A stretch of DNA of 64,000 bases, taken from assembly GCA_947184155.2 (NCBI GenBank), contig CAMXCT020005135.1:355657-419656 (forward strand). The letters are read 5' to 3'. The DNA comes from Cladocopium goreaui (lineage: Eukaryota; Sar; Dinophyceae; Suessiales; Symbiodiniaceae). The translations under genes and the position numbers were made by a program. The notes below the pieces were generated by a model. It ran no database searches. It was not told the DNA's origin and was given only the letters and a program-made list of their open reading frames with translations. Positions 56,788-64,000 of the stretch are shown in pieces. Position 1 is the stretch's first letter; every line of letters starts with the position of its first letter.

Positions 56788-57986
56788 TTTTTTTTCCGTC
56801 CGACGCCTTCGTGGCTTCCGCCAGGTCGTTCAACATGTTTAAGAGCATGTTGCAGTTGGGATTAATTGATTAATTAATTCACGCAAAGGCCGTCGCTGTA
56901 GTGGCCGCAAAAGTAAACTGGTGGAGGACCGATACATAGTCCTATGCACTGTCACGCTCATCCAGGAAAAAAAACGAAACACCAAAAAACAAGGAAACAA
57001 AAACCACACAAAAAACACCAAACACAAAAAGAACACAAACACACAAAACCAAAAACAAACAACCAAAAACAACCCACACCACAGAGCAGTGACGTGACAG
57101 GTACCAGTTAAAGGGTGAAAAAGATCGATTAAAGCAAGAGGTGATAGCTTAGTATCATCTCGGTGCATGCATAATGACATCTTGTGTGCCATGATGACGC
57201 AGGCCCTCAACAGAAACAAAAAGCAAGAAACGCCACAAAAACACCAGGGGCCAATTCAGAGGGTGTGGGAAGCAACACAGCTCAATGCAGAAACCAGGGA
57301 TCCCCCCAGCCAGGATCCCCGAGATCACAAAGAGCAGCCTTCACGGCATGACCTTCACCCTGACACTTTGAAGCAAACACCGACAAAGCCGGGTCGCAAC
57401 GAAAGTGGTGAGAAGAACTACCGCAGTGAAACTGGAGAGTGAAACATGGTCTAAAGTGAAAATGACAGCAAGACTACGGCACTCAGGGCACACTCAGAGT
57501 CCGCTCAGTAGTGCTTTTCCAATCATCATACTCGCAAGGGTTATCCATCTTTTTGCCACGAGCGCAGAAAGGCTCTGTGCCCTTTTCCTAGCATCAGCAT
57601 CAAAATTGCGGTTGCGGTAAGCACCACTGTGCTAGTGCTCTTGCAGGTAGTCTTCATGGGATGGGAGATTGTGCTCGTCATCAGTGCGTGGTGATACCTG
57701 CGCATTGAGTTCTTCCGATGACGTGCTGGATCCTCTGGCTGTATGATGAAGCTGTAGTATGGCTTTCTGCGCTTGGGTTACTTCGTAACTGGCAGATATT
57801 GTACAACTATCCAATATACAGCCAATCTGGCGGAGTTGGCGTATGGCCGCCTCAAGGTCATTGACCCTCTGGGATGGGATGTTTTGTATGCCTTGAAGCT
57901 TCTGGCGTGCCTTCTCTAGAAGTTTGGTGGCATCATCGACTTCGCTGGTAGTGACCTGGCACAGGGTCAGTTGGGTAATGGACTTT
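56788..57986 (-). mobile_element. 1.2-kb 5'-truncated retroposon with poly(A) and 17-bp target duplication
   Basis: The 17-bp repeat gcagggtactttggctc flanks it (56,771-56,787 and 57,987-58,003), and the host copia frame is continuous if the insert and one copy are removed. On the minus strand it begins inside a reading frame (KSITQLTLCQVTTSEVDDAT), passes a stop at 57,632, then a 0.8-kb 3' region with a G/T-rich tract, and ends in poly(A). This is the signature of target-primed reverse transcription (non-LTR machinery). The 3' region matches the insertion at 48.7-49.1 kb. Confidence 0.88.
57632..57986 (-). CDS. Partial reading frame carried by the retroposon
   Basis: The 3' end of a protein-coding frame, truncated at its start by incomplete reverse transcription. 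The peptide is helical and probably coiled (DDATKLLEKARQKLQGIQ; RVNDLEAAIRQLRQIGCIL) with an acidic end (RTDDEHNLPSHEDYLQEH, stop). It may be the end of an element-encoded protein or of a host mRNA that was captured. Not recognised. Confidence 0.5.
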
Positions 57987-58261
57987 GCAGGGTACTTTGG
58001 CTCCAAAAGTTAGTTGTTGAAAAGATGTTGCACGTCAAAGCAGTTTTGGGAACAATCAATCCAGCAGATGTTTCAACAAAACGACTTTCAATTGCCAGGC
58101 TGGAATCATTGATGTTTCTCTTTGGGCTTTGGAGCAACTCTCAAAACCAACTGGTAGGATTAGACGACCCGGGAAGAATCTTCAGACATTTTCCACAACA
58201 AGCTGCATCAACTTCAAGTCACAATTCACAACTTCGAGTTTTGATAGGCGCCTTGAGCCTG

Positions 58262-58400
58262 CTAACCCTTTTTTTCCCGTCCAACGCCTTCATGGCTTTC
58301 GCCAGGTCGTTACACATGTTCAACCGCAGCAGACAAGCTGAATTGTAATTTGCTTGTAACCTGACACCCGGGTACCGGTTGTTCAGGGTCAAGCCTGCAC
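58262..58400 (-). mobile_element. Third end of the same retroposon family (fragment)
   Basis: A T-tract followed by cgtccaacgccttcatggct and gccaggtcgttacac matches the poly(A) ends at 48.69 and 56.79 kb. The similarity fades after about 60 bp and no target duplication could be defined, so extent and orientation are tentative. Confidence 0.45.
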
Positions 58401-58404
58401 CAGC

Positions 58405-60621
58405 ATGCTACAACAGCTCATGGCATCCAACAGGTTCATTTCATTGGCGTCGCCTGACCCTGACGACTCAGATACAGACATCGAACCAACAGAGCCAACC
58501 ATCCCAGATAAAACAGGCGAGGATGTGTCAGTGGACAGTGACCAATCGGTCTACTTTGACGCCCTCGAGACAGATGATGACACTCCTTATTTCCAACAAG
58601 GAGCTGAGCCCCCCCCAAGAGAGCAGTGGGAAATTGCCGCACCTATCGATTTCTTCGATGTCCAGGGGGTCTTGCAAATAAGCCGCCAGCTTGATGAACT
58701 TTTCCTCTCGGAAAAAGAAATTGAAACTCCACTCGGCATGGACGACATCAAGCAAAGGTGGAAGTGGGCCGATGTCGGCTCTCGTCGTATGCCCCAGTCA
58801 CCCCTGACATACCCAGCCATCATGGTGGACGAAGGGAATGGAATACGACGCCCCGCAGCCAGCCAGGTCCATCACAGGACACTCTTCCAGTGGATAGTGG
58901 ACAACCTCTCATGGGTGCCACAGTATGCCACCGTTTATGTTTATGTAGACAACCGCAAACTGTCAGGCACTGATCCCCCGGCCTACTGGCCACATTTCGC
59001 ACCCTGGATCAAAGGCAGATGTACAGTTACTGGCCCCCACCGGGAGAAGACAACTGCTATCCATTTTCCCATAAATGCTGATACAGGATTGCATCAGGTC
59101 CACTATACCTGGGCTGGTGCTGCAGCCCTGGAGGCGCTGTGCCTAATGTTTCCCACTGTAAATTTTGCACTGATAGACTCTGACTGTGTGCCGACCTCAT
59201 TATTTGAGATAGCCGAATTAGTCAACCTCATGACGGACAAGGCAAGCAGAGCCGAAGCAATGCAACACAATACTATGGCCAGCTCTAGCCAGTGCCCGCC
59301 GGCAGTTCTCCTTGCCACAGAAGCAAAAGCTGAACTCAATGCCGGCTTGATCATTGTGACAGGGCATATCCCGACCGGTACAGCAGATGTCGATATGGAC
59401 CAGGCAACCCCAGATACATGCATGCCCCTGACTGCTGCCCAAGGCTCCTCCTCAAGCGATGCACCCGCCCCAAAAGCACGGCGAATAGCCCACCCTGCCA
59501 ACCGCAGATCAGCAGATGAATGGGTTACCGCACTCCATGACAGCCGAGCCAGTTTCCTAGCTACTACAGCTGTGCCAGAAGACCCCGCTGAGGCGATAAG
59601 AGGCGGGCTACTCCTCACCCCTTTACTTGGATGTAAAGCTAGAACCCCGCTTGACTGGACACATGCATGGGCAATGCTCGGCGAATGGGCTGGAGCCATT
59701 GCATTCCCTCTCCCGGAGCAAGCAGAATGGCCGCGTCACGGAGATGGCCGCTATTTACGACCGGACTTTGTCGAGCGGACCCCGCCCTTCCTTACCTGGG
59801 CGCGCCCTATATTCGAGCAAGGTGCACTCTCTCCTATGTCTGTCTTCCCAGCCGACTTCCCCATACTCTGCCTCCCAGGAGATAAATTGTTCCAAAGCAA
59901 GGAGTTAGACAAAGGGTATAGTATAGCCTGCCATTTGCAACCGCTTGCTGTGTCGCTCATAGGAGTCGATGAGGCACCCCCGCTATGGACACACCCCACA
60001 GGCTGCGATTTCGTTAGAGGGAGCAAAATAGTCGCCAAGCCACATGTCCCGCAAAAGCGCAGTCTTACCAAGACGCAAGTGTTGCTGCTTCAGAGCCTTT
60101 GGACGCCAGTGGAAGCCCCTAATTGCAACAATGACCACACACCCTGGCCCAAGACTTGCGAGACTGCCTGTGTCTTTTGCGGTCAGCAAGCGAGCCTCCA
60201 GCTCCCTACTGCCCAAATCCTCCCTCTCCTAGAAGCACTGCAACGACGACTGGGAATTGACCCTAGCAACGCATTGGCCATCAACGAAGTTCTCGCTAGC
60301 CATGCAGACCCTAAATATACTGACTGGAAAATCATTGTCATGGATAACACCACCTGGCAACTCAATGACGCTGACCCAGGGTCCCTGGACGTTCAGTGCA
60401 CTGGGTTGGGTGGAGGAGAACTCGATGAAGAATGGGATGTACTGCTGGCTTGCAAAAAGGAAGCGCATGTGTATGGGCCATCCCTCAGCAAACAGGACGA
60501 TTGGAATGCAAGGGCTGGCACAACTGCAGGAACTGCCCACACACAAGAATACTTGCTGCTGCACATAGCCATGTTTCCCATTGGTGCGCACACCTGGTGC
60601 CGTGTCTTCGTAAAACTTTGA
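58405..60621 (+). CDS. 738-residue protein, unrecognised; probably from a repetitive element
   Basis: A long intact frame from an ATG, by far the longest here without a family. The N-terminus is acidic and disordered (about 15-60). A folded region around 150-270 includes RTLFQWIVDNLSWVPQYATV, WAGAAALEALCLMFP and NFALIDSDCVPTSLFE; the D-S-D at 258-260 could be a GT-A glycosyltransferase-like D-x-D but is not proof. A Ser/Pro-rich linker (about 340-370) precedes a second folded half with a C-x3-C-x2-C cluster (TCETACVFCGQQ, about 584-594) and a C-terminus containing DVQCTGLGGGELDEEW. It sits among retroelement debris, directly behind a retroposon end, with an A/C-rich tail after its stop. A first ORF of a LINE is one possibility. 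Confidence 0.6.
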   Translation: MLQQLMASNRFISLASPDPDDSDTDIEPTEPTIPDKTGEDVSVDSDQSVYFDALETDDDTPYFQQGAEPPPREQWEIAAPIDFFDVQGVLQISRQLDELFLSEKEIETPLGMDDIKQRWKWADVGSRRMPQSPLTYPAIMVDEGNGIRRPAASQVHHRTLFQWIVDNLSWVPQYATVYVYVDNRKLSGTDPPAYWPHFAPWIKGRCTVTGPHREKTTAIHFPINADTGLHQVHYTWAGAAALEALCLMFPTVNFALIDSDCVPTSLFEIAELVNLMTDKASRAEAMQHNTMASSSQCPPAVLLATEAKAELNAGLIIVTGHIPTGTADVDMDQATPDTCMPLTAAQGSSSSDAPAPKARRIAHPANRRSADEWVTALHDSRASFLATTAVPEDPAEAIRGGLLLTPLLGCKARTPLDWTHAWAMLGEWAGAIAFPLPEQAEWPRHGDGRYLRPDFVERTPPFLTWARPIFEQGALSPMSVFPADFPILCLPGDKLFQSKELDKGYSIACHLQPLAVSLIGVDEAPPLWTHPTGCDFVRGSKIVAKPHVPQKRSLTKTQVLLLQSLWTPVEAPNCNNDHTPWPKTCETACVFCGQQASLQLPTAQILPLLEALQRRLGIDPSNALAINEVLASHADPKYTDWKIIVMDNTTWQLNDADPGSLDVQCTGLGGGELDEEWDVLLACKKEAHVYGPSLSKQDDWNARAGTTAGTAHTQEYLLLHIAMFPIGAHTWCRVFVKL

Positions 60622-61195
60622 CACACAAAGTAAGATCGCGAAAACCGCTTTCAAACCTCTCGTGCGCAAAGTAAACCCAAACCAAAACACAAACAAACGG
60701 TGGTCGTTTCGCGTTTCTGTCTGTGTCAGCTTTCCCAGGCCGTCTCACGGCGACACACTCACCCTTTTCGAACTCGCGGGTCTTGAGCCAACGTTTACGT
60801 TGGGTCATAGCAGTTCCAGAAACGATTCTACAAATCTAGACACGTGCAAAAAACAAACTTCTACGTGGCAAAAACCTAAGATTGGTTTCGTGCAGTTTGG
60901 TTCTCGTGTGGAATAACCTACAACGTGCAAAAAACCTAAAAACGGCTAACTACCAACGAAAAATGGCAACTCCGTCACAACTCTTTGTGACGGAATGAGA
61001 TGAGATCGATTAACTACATCACAATCACCTGCTAACTACAAAACAAAGTCCAAACTACGCAAGTCCACAAACTACAACTACAAAGCAACTAACAACTACC
61101 TAAGTACAAGCACAAGATCGCTACGCTAGCTATACATAGGATGATTTTTCACACCCCCTTTCGAACTTGTGCGACTCAAGTCCAAAAAACGAGTT
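60622..61195. other. A/C-rich non-coding tail region
   Basis: Downstream of the 738-residue frame: aaacccaaaccaaaacacaa-type stretches, several cgtgcaaaaaac repeats (60,840-60,950) and ctaactac strings. It resembles an element 3' untranslated region. No gene. Confidence 0.4.
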
Positions 61196-61198
61196 CAG

Positions 61199-61660
61199 TC
61201 ACTCGGCCTTGACATTTCCCATGCCATAGCAGATAGGGCATGCTAACAGCGTCATCTGCTTTGACTTCTCCGTTGTACGGCAACCTGAACAGTGATACTT
61301 CGATCCTGTTGAAGTCACAACCAACAAGGGTCCAGTCTCCGGTTGGCAAACCTGGCAATTGTCTCGGCATCGAATATGTCCATTTGGACCAGCGGCGGCA
61401 ATCAAAACCTTGCACTTCTCATTGCAGTGATACATCTCTCGGCAAAAACTCCAATAGATACGAGTACCTGGGCCTTCACCGTCAGAATCACAAGACAAAG
61501 CTGTAGAACTCTTCATAGCTGTACCTGAATTTCTTGCAGTTGTATTGCGGCTTTTGCAACATCTCGTAATGCAGCAAGCTGAAAGAATACCAGATAGAAA
61601 ACCCAGTGTATATACAAAGAATAAGAGCCAGTAGAGCTCTTCCATCTCTCCAGTGGCCAT
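61199..61660 (-). CDS. Small membrane-anchored Cys-rich protein, probable retroelement tail module
   Basis: 153 residues from the ATG at 61,660. One membrane helix near the start (LYWLLFFVYTLGFLSGILSA) is followed by a Cys-rich domain with pairs suggesting zinc binding (CREMYHCNEKC; CRDNCQVCQPE; YHCSGCRTTEKS; LACPICYG). It lies downstream and on the same strand as the Gag/methyltransferase-like frame, in a place where polymerase genes would be expected, so it may be the C-terminal end of an internally deleted polyprotein. A longer in-frame non-ATG extension exists upstream. Function unknown. Confidence 0.5.
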   Translation of the reverse strand: MATGEMEELYWLLFFVYTLGFLSGILSACCITRCCKSRNTTARNSGTAMKSSTALSCDSDGEGPGTRIYWSFCREMYHCNEKCKVLIAAAGPNGHIRCRDNCQVCQPETGPLLVVTSTGSKYHCSGCRTTEKSKQMTLLACPICYGMGNVKAE

Positions 61661-61799
61661 GGCTTGCGCGACCTGCCCACACACACACAAATGGCTGCGG
61701 AAATCCAATCAAGCTCATGCTGAAATCCATTCCAAGCAGTCCACAAACATTCCAAAGACAGTCCATCAAGGAAAGTCCAAAAACGATCCCAGAAAGTCC

Positions 61800-61945
61800 A
61801 CAAGATCATCCTCTAGATGCCTTCTAAAGACTTCTGTATCTCCGAAAGTCCAAAGATCATCCTCTCGATGTCTTCTAAAGACTTCTGCGACCTAGAAAGT
61901 CCAAAGATCATCCTCTCGATGTCTTCTAAAGACTTCTGCAACTCT
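61800..61945. repeat. 51-bp tandem repeat, three copies
   Basis: Units start aagatcatcctctcgatgtc at 61,802, 61,853 and 61,904; the first copy has two variants. A smaller 27-bp repeat (gatgacttcacaagtc, twice) follows at about 62,098-62,150. Confidence 0.9.
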
Positions 61946-62248
61946 TGCAATTCAAATTGGATTCAGAACTATACCATGCAATCGTCAGACCTCAAAGTCT
62001 CGATAATTAGATCCGACTACCCAAGCAACGCACAGGGCAACGATCAAAGAGAGTTTTCAGCCTCATGTCTTAGACATTTAAAGACCTTTCTCTATCCAGA
62101 TGACTTCACAAGTCTATCAAAACTTCAAGATGACTTCACAAGTCGTTCAAGCTATCCAAAATCTCACAAGTTCACTCATGCAGCAGACTCTTCCTTTTTC
62201 CTCAGGGAAGATCAGGCGATAAAATCAGCGTAGCTTCGACGCCATCGA

Positions 62249-64000
62249 TCACCTGAGGGCAAGTAATGCGAGCATTCGCACAAAGAATCTGGCAAATTTC
62301 CTGGAGTATTTCTCTGACAACTGAAAGTCAGAAAAGTTGAATGATGCGTGGAAATCACAAGCACAATGAAAACGCTTCTCAAGACGTTGACTAAGCTCCT
62401 CAGAACTTGACATGATCCTGAACGCTTTCTTGATGGGTAATCCTGGCAGTCCTTCAATTCCCATTGCACAAGCATGGACAACAGACCTGAATGGAATTCT
62501 GGCCTGAACAAAGGCTTGCAGCTTCGGATGAGTCCAATACCTGTTGGAATTTGGCAATTCAAAAGACATAGACAACTCGGGATGTCTTTCTACTAACCGA
62601 TCCAACAACTTTTCACAAGCGGCTAAAAGTTCGAAAAACTTTCGCTCATGCTCTGGGACTCTTTTCCCACCCGAAAAATTCTGCAATGGAGATCCACCTG
62701 TGCACGGCAATGACATGTGAACGTGACAGAACAAATGCACCTCTCCCAGCTCTCGATCAGAGGCTGATCTGGTCATCTTCAACTCCTCCATCACCTGGTT
62801 CACAAGATCTGCAACATGATTCTGTGTAGCTATCTTCTCAAGATTTCCATGAACTCCAACATAACAAGCACGGCTCTCAGCGCATGCAGCTGACAAGACA
62901 CTGGCTTTGCTGCAGGCTAGCTCAACAAAAAGACCTACCCCCCTTTCACTCTTGAAATGGGTCACATCAGCTTCTGAAGAACTTGAACCTGAAATTGCAG
63001 ACAAAACACTGGCCGTTGCTCCACCTCGAGCAGCTGCATTTGCAGTTGCTGCTGACGCTGTTGACGATGTCAACAACCTGAACAACCTCCGATTCGCTCG
63101 CATCGGAAGCTCTCCACTGCCATGACATGCTATGCAGGCTTCCATACGACGCTGGGGCGGTCTCCCTGATGTCTCAGAAGGCTCTGGCTGGGCCTCACTG
63201 GCCGGTGCCTTTGCAACTGGGGTCCTTGAAATCATAGACATACTGTACCCCGATGAAGGGCCAATTGTCTCAACTTCCAGTGCTCCTCCTGGGCCAACTC
63301 TGAATGGTCTATTGGGCGGCTCGCCCACATGCGACGCTGCTTTCGCTTCAGGGCTCTTTGGAGTAACCAAATCCACAGCTGGTGCTGCCTTTGCACCTGG
63401 ACTCGCCTTAGGCGATGTAGGCTCTCCAGATTTCGCCTTTGGAGGCGTCTTGGGTGGCGTCTTTGGCGCACTTGAAACTCTTCTTGGAGCTGGCGGCGGT
63501 GGTGGTACCTGAGGTGGAGCCGGGGGCGCTGGCGGTGGTGGTAGAGGGCCCTGGGCTGGAGAGATGGGTGGTGCCTGTGGTGGCTGTGGCCCTTGCGGAA
63601 CCCACCCCTTCGGCGGATGTGGAGGCGGCTTTGGACCCATCGCCACTGCCGCATTGCTGCTGGCCGGAAACTGGCCGCTCCTCTTCGGTGGCGTCTGAGG
63701 GGGACCCATCCCAGTCCTCTGACGAGCTCTTGGAGGGCTACCTGCGGCTGCTGGGGCCTCCTCGGACCAACCGTGGCCTCTCAGCCTCTTGTTGTGGATA
63801 CGTAGTGACTCCTGGGTCAATCCAACCTGTGAAATCGAATCACCCGGGGCAACCTCATCGCCCACAGTGGAGTCTGGCTGGTGCTGTCCTCTTGGCGTCA
63901 AAGTCACACGCCCATGAGTAAGGCTCACCCTTCGCTCCATCTCAGGGCACTGAGAGATGATATGGCCTTTTTCTCCACAATGACCACACTTCAGACCCTT
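62249..64000 (-). CDS. Gag-type zinc-knuckle, proline-rich protein with methyltransferase-like C-terminus (partial)
   Basis: The frame enters from the right edge, so its start is outside the window. It opens with a retroviral-type zinc knuckle C-x2-C-x4-H-x4-C (LKCGHCGEKGHIISQCPE, 63,994-63,941), then about 250 residues rich in Pro and Lys (PPPPAPPAPPQVPPPPPAPR). The C-terminal third is folded: LFVELACSKASVLS and RACYVGVHGNLEK look like AdoMet-binding motifs, followed by HMSLPCTGGSPLQN (Pro-Cys) and SFELPNSNRYW (E-L-P where E-N-P is usual), then CAMGIEGLPGLPIKKAFRI. It ends at 62,249 without protease, integrase or polymerase, so the element is deleted or this is a separate module. Confidence 0.6.
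   Translation of the reverse strand, partial: KGLKCGHCGEKGHIISQCPEMERRVSLTHGRVTLTPRGQHQPDSTVGDEVAPGDSISQVGLTQESLRIHNKRLRGHGWSEEAPAAAGSPPRARQRTGMGPPQTPPKRSGQFPASSNAAVAMGPKPPPHPPKGWVPQGPQPPQAPPISPAQGPLPPPPAPPAPPQVPPPPPAPRRVSSAPKTPPKTPPKAKSGEPTSPKASPGAKAAPAVDLVTPKSPEAKAASHVGEPPNRPFRVGPGGALEVETIGPSSGYSMSMISRTPVAKAPASEAQPEPSETSGRPPQRRMEACIACHGSGELPMRANRRLFRLLTSSTASAATANAAARGGATASVLSAISGSSSSEADVTHFKSERGVGLFVELACSKASVLSAACAESRACYVGVHGNLEKIATQNHVADLVNQVMEELKMTRSASDRELGEVHLFCHVHMSLPCTGGSPLQNFSGGKRVPEHERKFFELLAACEKLLDRLVERHPELSMSFELPNSNRYWTHPKLQAFVQARIPFRSVVHACAMGIEGLPGLPIKKAFRIMSSSEELSQRLEKRFHCACDFHASFNFSDFQLSEKYSRKFARFFVRMLALLALR
63947..63988 (-). other. CCHC zinc knuckle coding segment
   Basis: C-G-H-C-G-E-K-G-H-I-I-S-Q-C, exactly C-x2-C-x4-H-x4-C, in frame with the downstream proline-rich protein. 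Family knowledge: nucleic-acid-binding knuckle of Gag proteins. Confidence 0.9.

Larger units (their letters stand above)
56091..58260 (+). pseudogene. Copia-type RT/RNase H fragment, frameshifted and split by a retroposon
   Basis: The plus-strand frame from 56,091 gives the end of a copia RT and its RNase H: SVYRSCIGILPYLSPDLPQC, then FSDADWAADRNTRRSVSG (first catalytic Asp) and SSSKTQKIVSLSS. A one-base deletion follows; the next frame continues ESETYAAASAVMDA (catalytic Glu) and YLDSSAARGVLSRRG (Asp) up to RVLWL. After the 1.2-kb insertion it resumes at 58,004 with QKLVVEKMLHVKA, INPADVSTKRL (last Asp) and ESLMFLFGLW. The left end is cut by the heptamer array and the right end by a T-tract repeat at 58,263. 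Clearly non-functional. Confidence 0.82.

Noticed and set aside
59103..59699. 198-codon minus-strand frame
   Set aside because: It lies wholly inside the 738-residue plus-strand frame and has the biased composition of an antisense shadow.
1..64000. rRNA, tRNA, spliced-leader RNA genes, bacterial promoters or ribosome binding sites
   Set aside because: None was recognised by eye; a covariance-model search would be needed for tRNA and small RNAs.

Overview
The window looks like nuclear DNA of a dinoflagellate, most likely a Symbiodiniaceae-type genome (inference). Evidence: short-exon genes whose introns end AG|G and start with GT or GC, no bacterial-style operons, abundant AT and minisatellite DNA, and crowded retroelement remains including copia-type, LINE-type and tyrosine-recombinase elements. 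No rRNA, tRNA, spliced-leader or CRISPR sequence was recognised.

Region 1-38 kb is host-like and sparse in long reading frames. Its clearest gene, on the minus strand (17.3 to about 10.2 kb), is a single-domain voltage-gated cation channel in at least eleven exons: cytoplasmic N-terminus, S1, S2, S4, S5, pore, S6 and a pair of EF-hands. Splice phases were checked by hand at most junctions. A LINE fragment sits in the intron between S6 and the first EF-hand exon. Other phase-consistent exons lie at 35.9-36.5 kb (minus) and 37.6-37.9 kb (plus, a gene end). Many further candidate exons, mostly minus strand, could not be assigned to a family.

Region 38.0-45.4 kb is the most striking object: a compact, apparently intact retrotransposon on the minus strand bounded by split direct repeats (A1 - genes - B1 - A2 - B2; A copies 146 bp with one mismatch, B copies 84 bp identical). 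Its four non-overlapping genes are, in order, a tyrosine recombinase, a Gag-like zinc-finger protein, a DNA-methyltransferase-like protein and a reverse transcriptase/RNase H. The recombinase-first order and the methyltransferase-like gene make it an unusual member of the DIRS/PAT/Ngaro group.

Region 45.4-64 kb is a graveyard of nested repeats. It holds a 0.35-kb foldback, a 2.6-kb non-coding element with inverted ends in a 9-bp duplication, two poly(A) retroposons with target-site duplications (one splitting a copia RNase H gene), a 1.2-kb heptamer array with sharply bounded variant blocks, an unrecognised 738-residue reading frame, and at the right edge a Gag-type CCHC/proline-rich protein with a second methyltransferase-like motif set.
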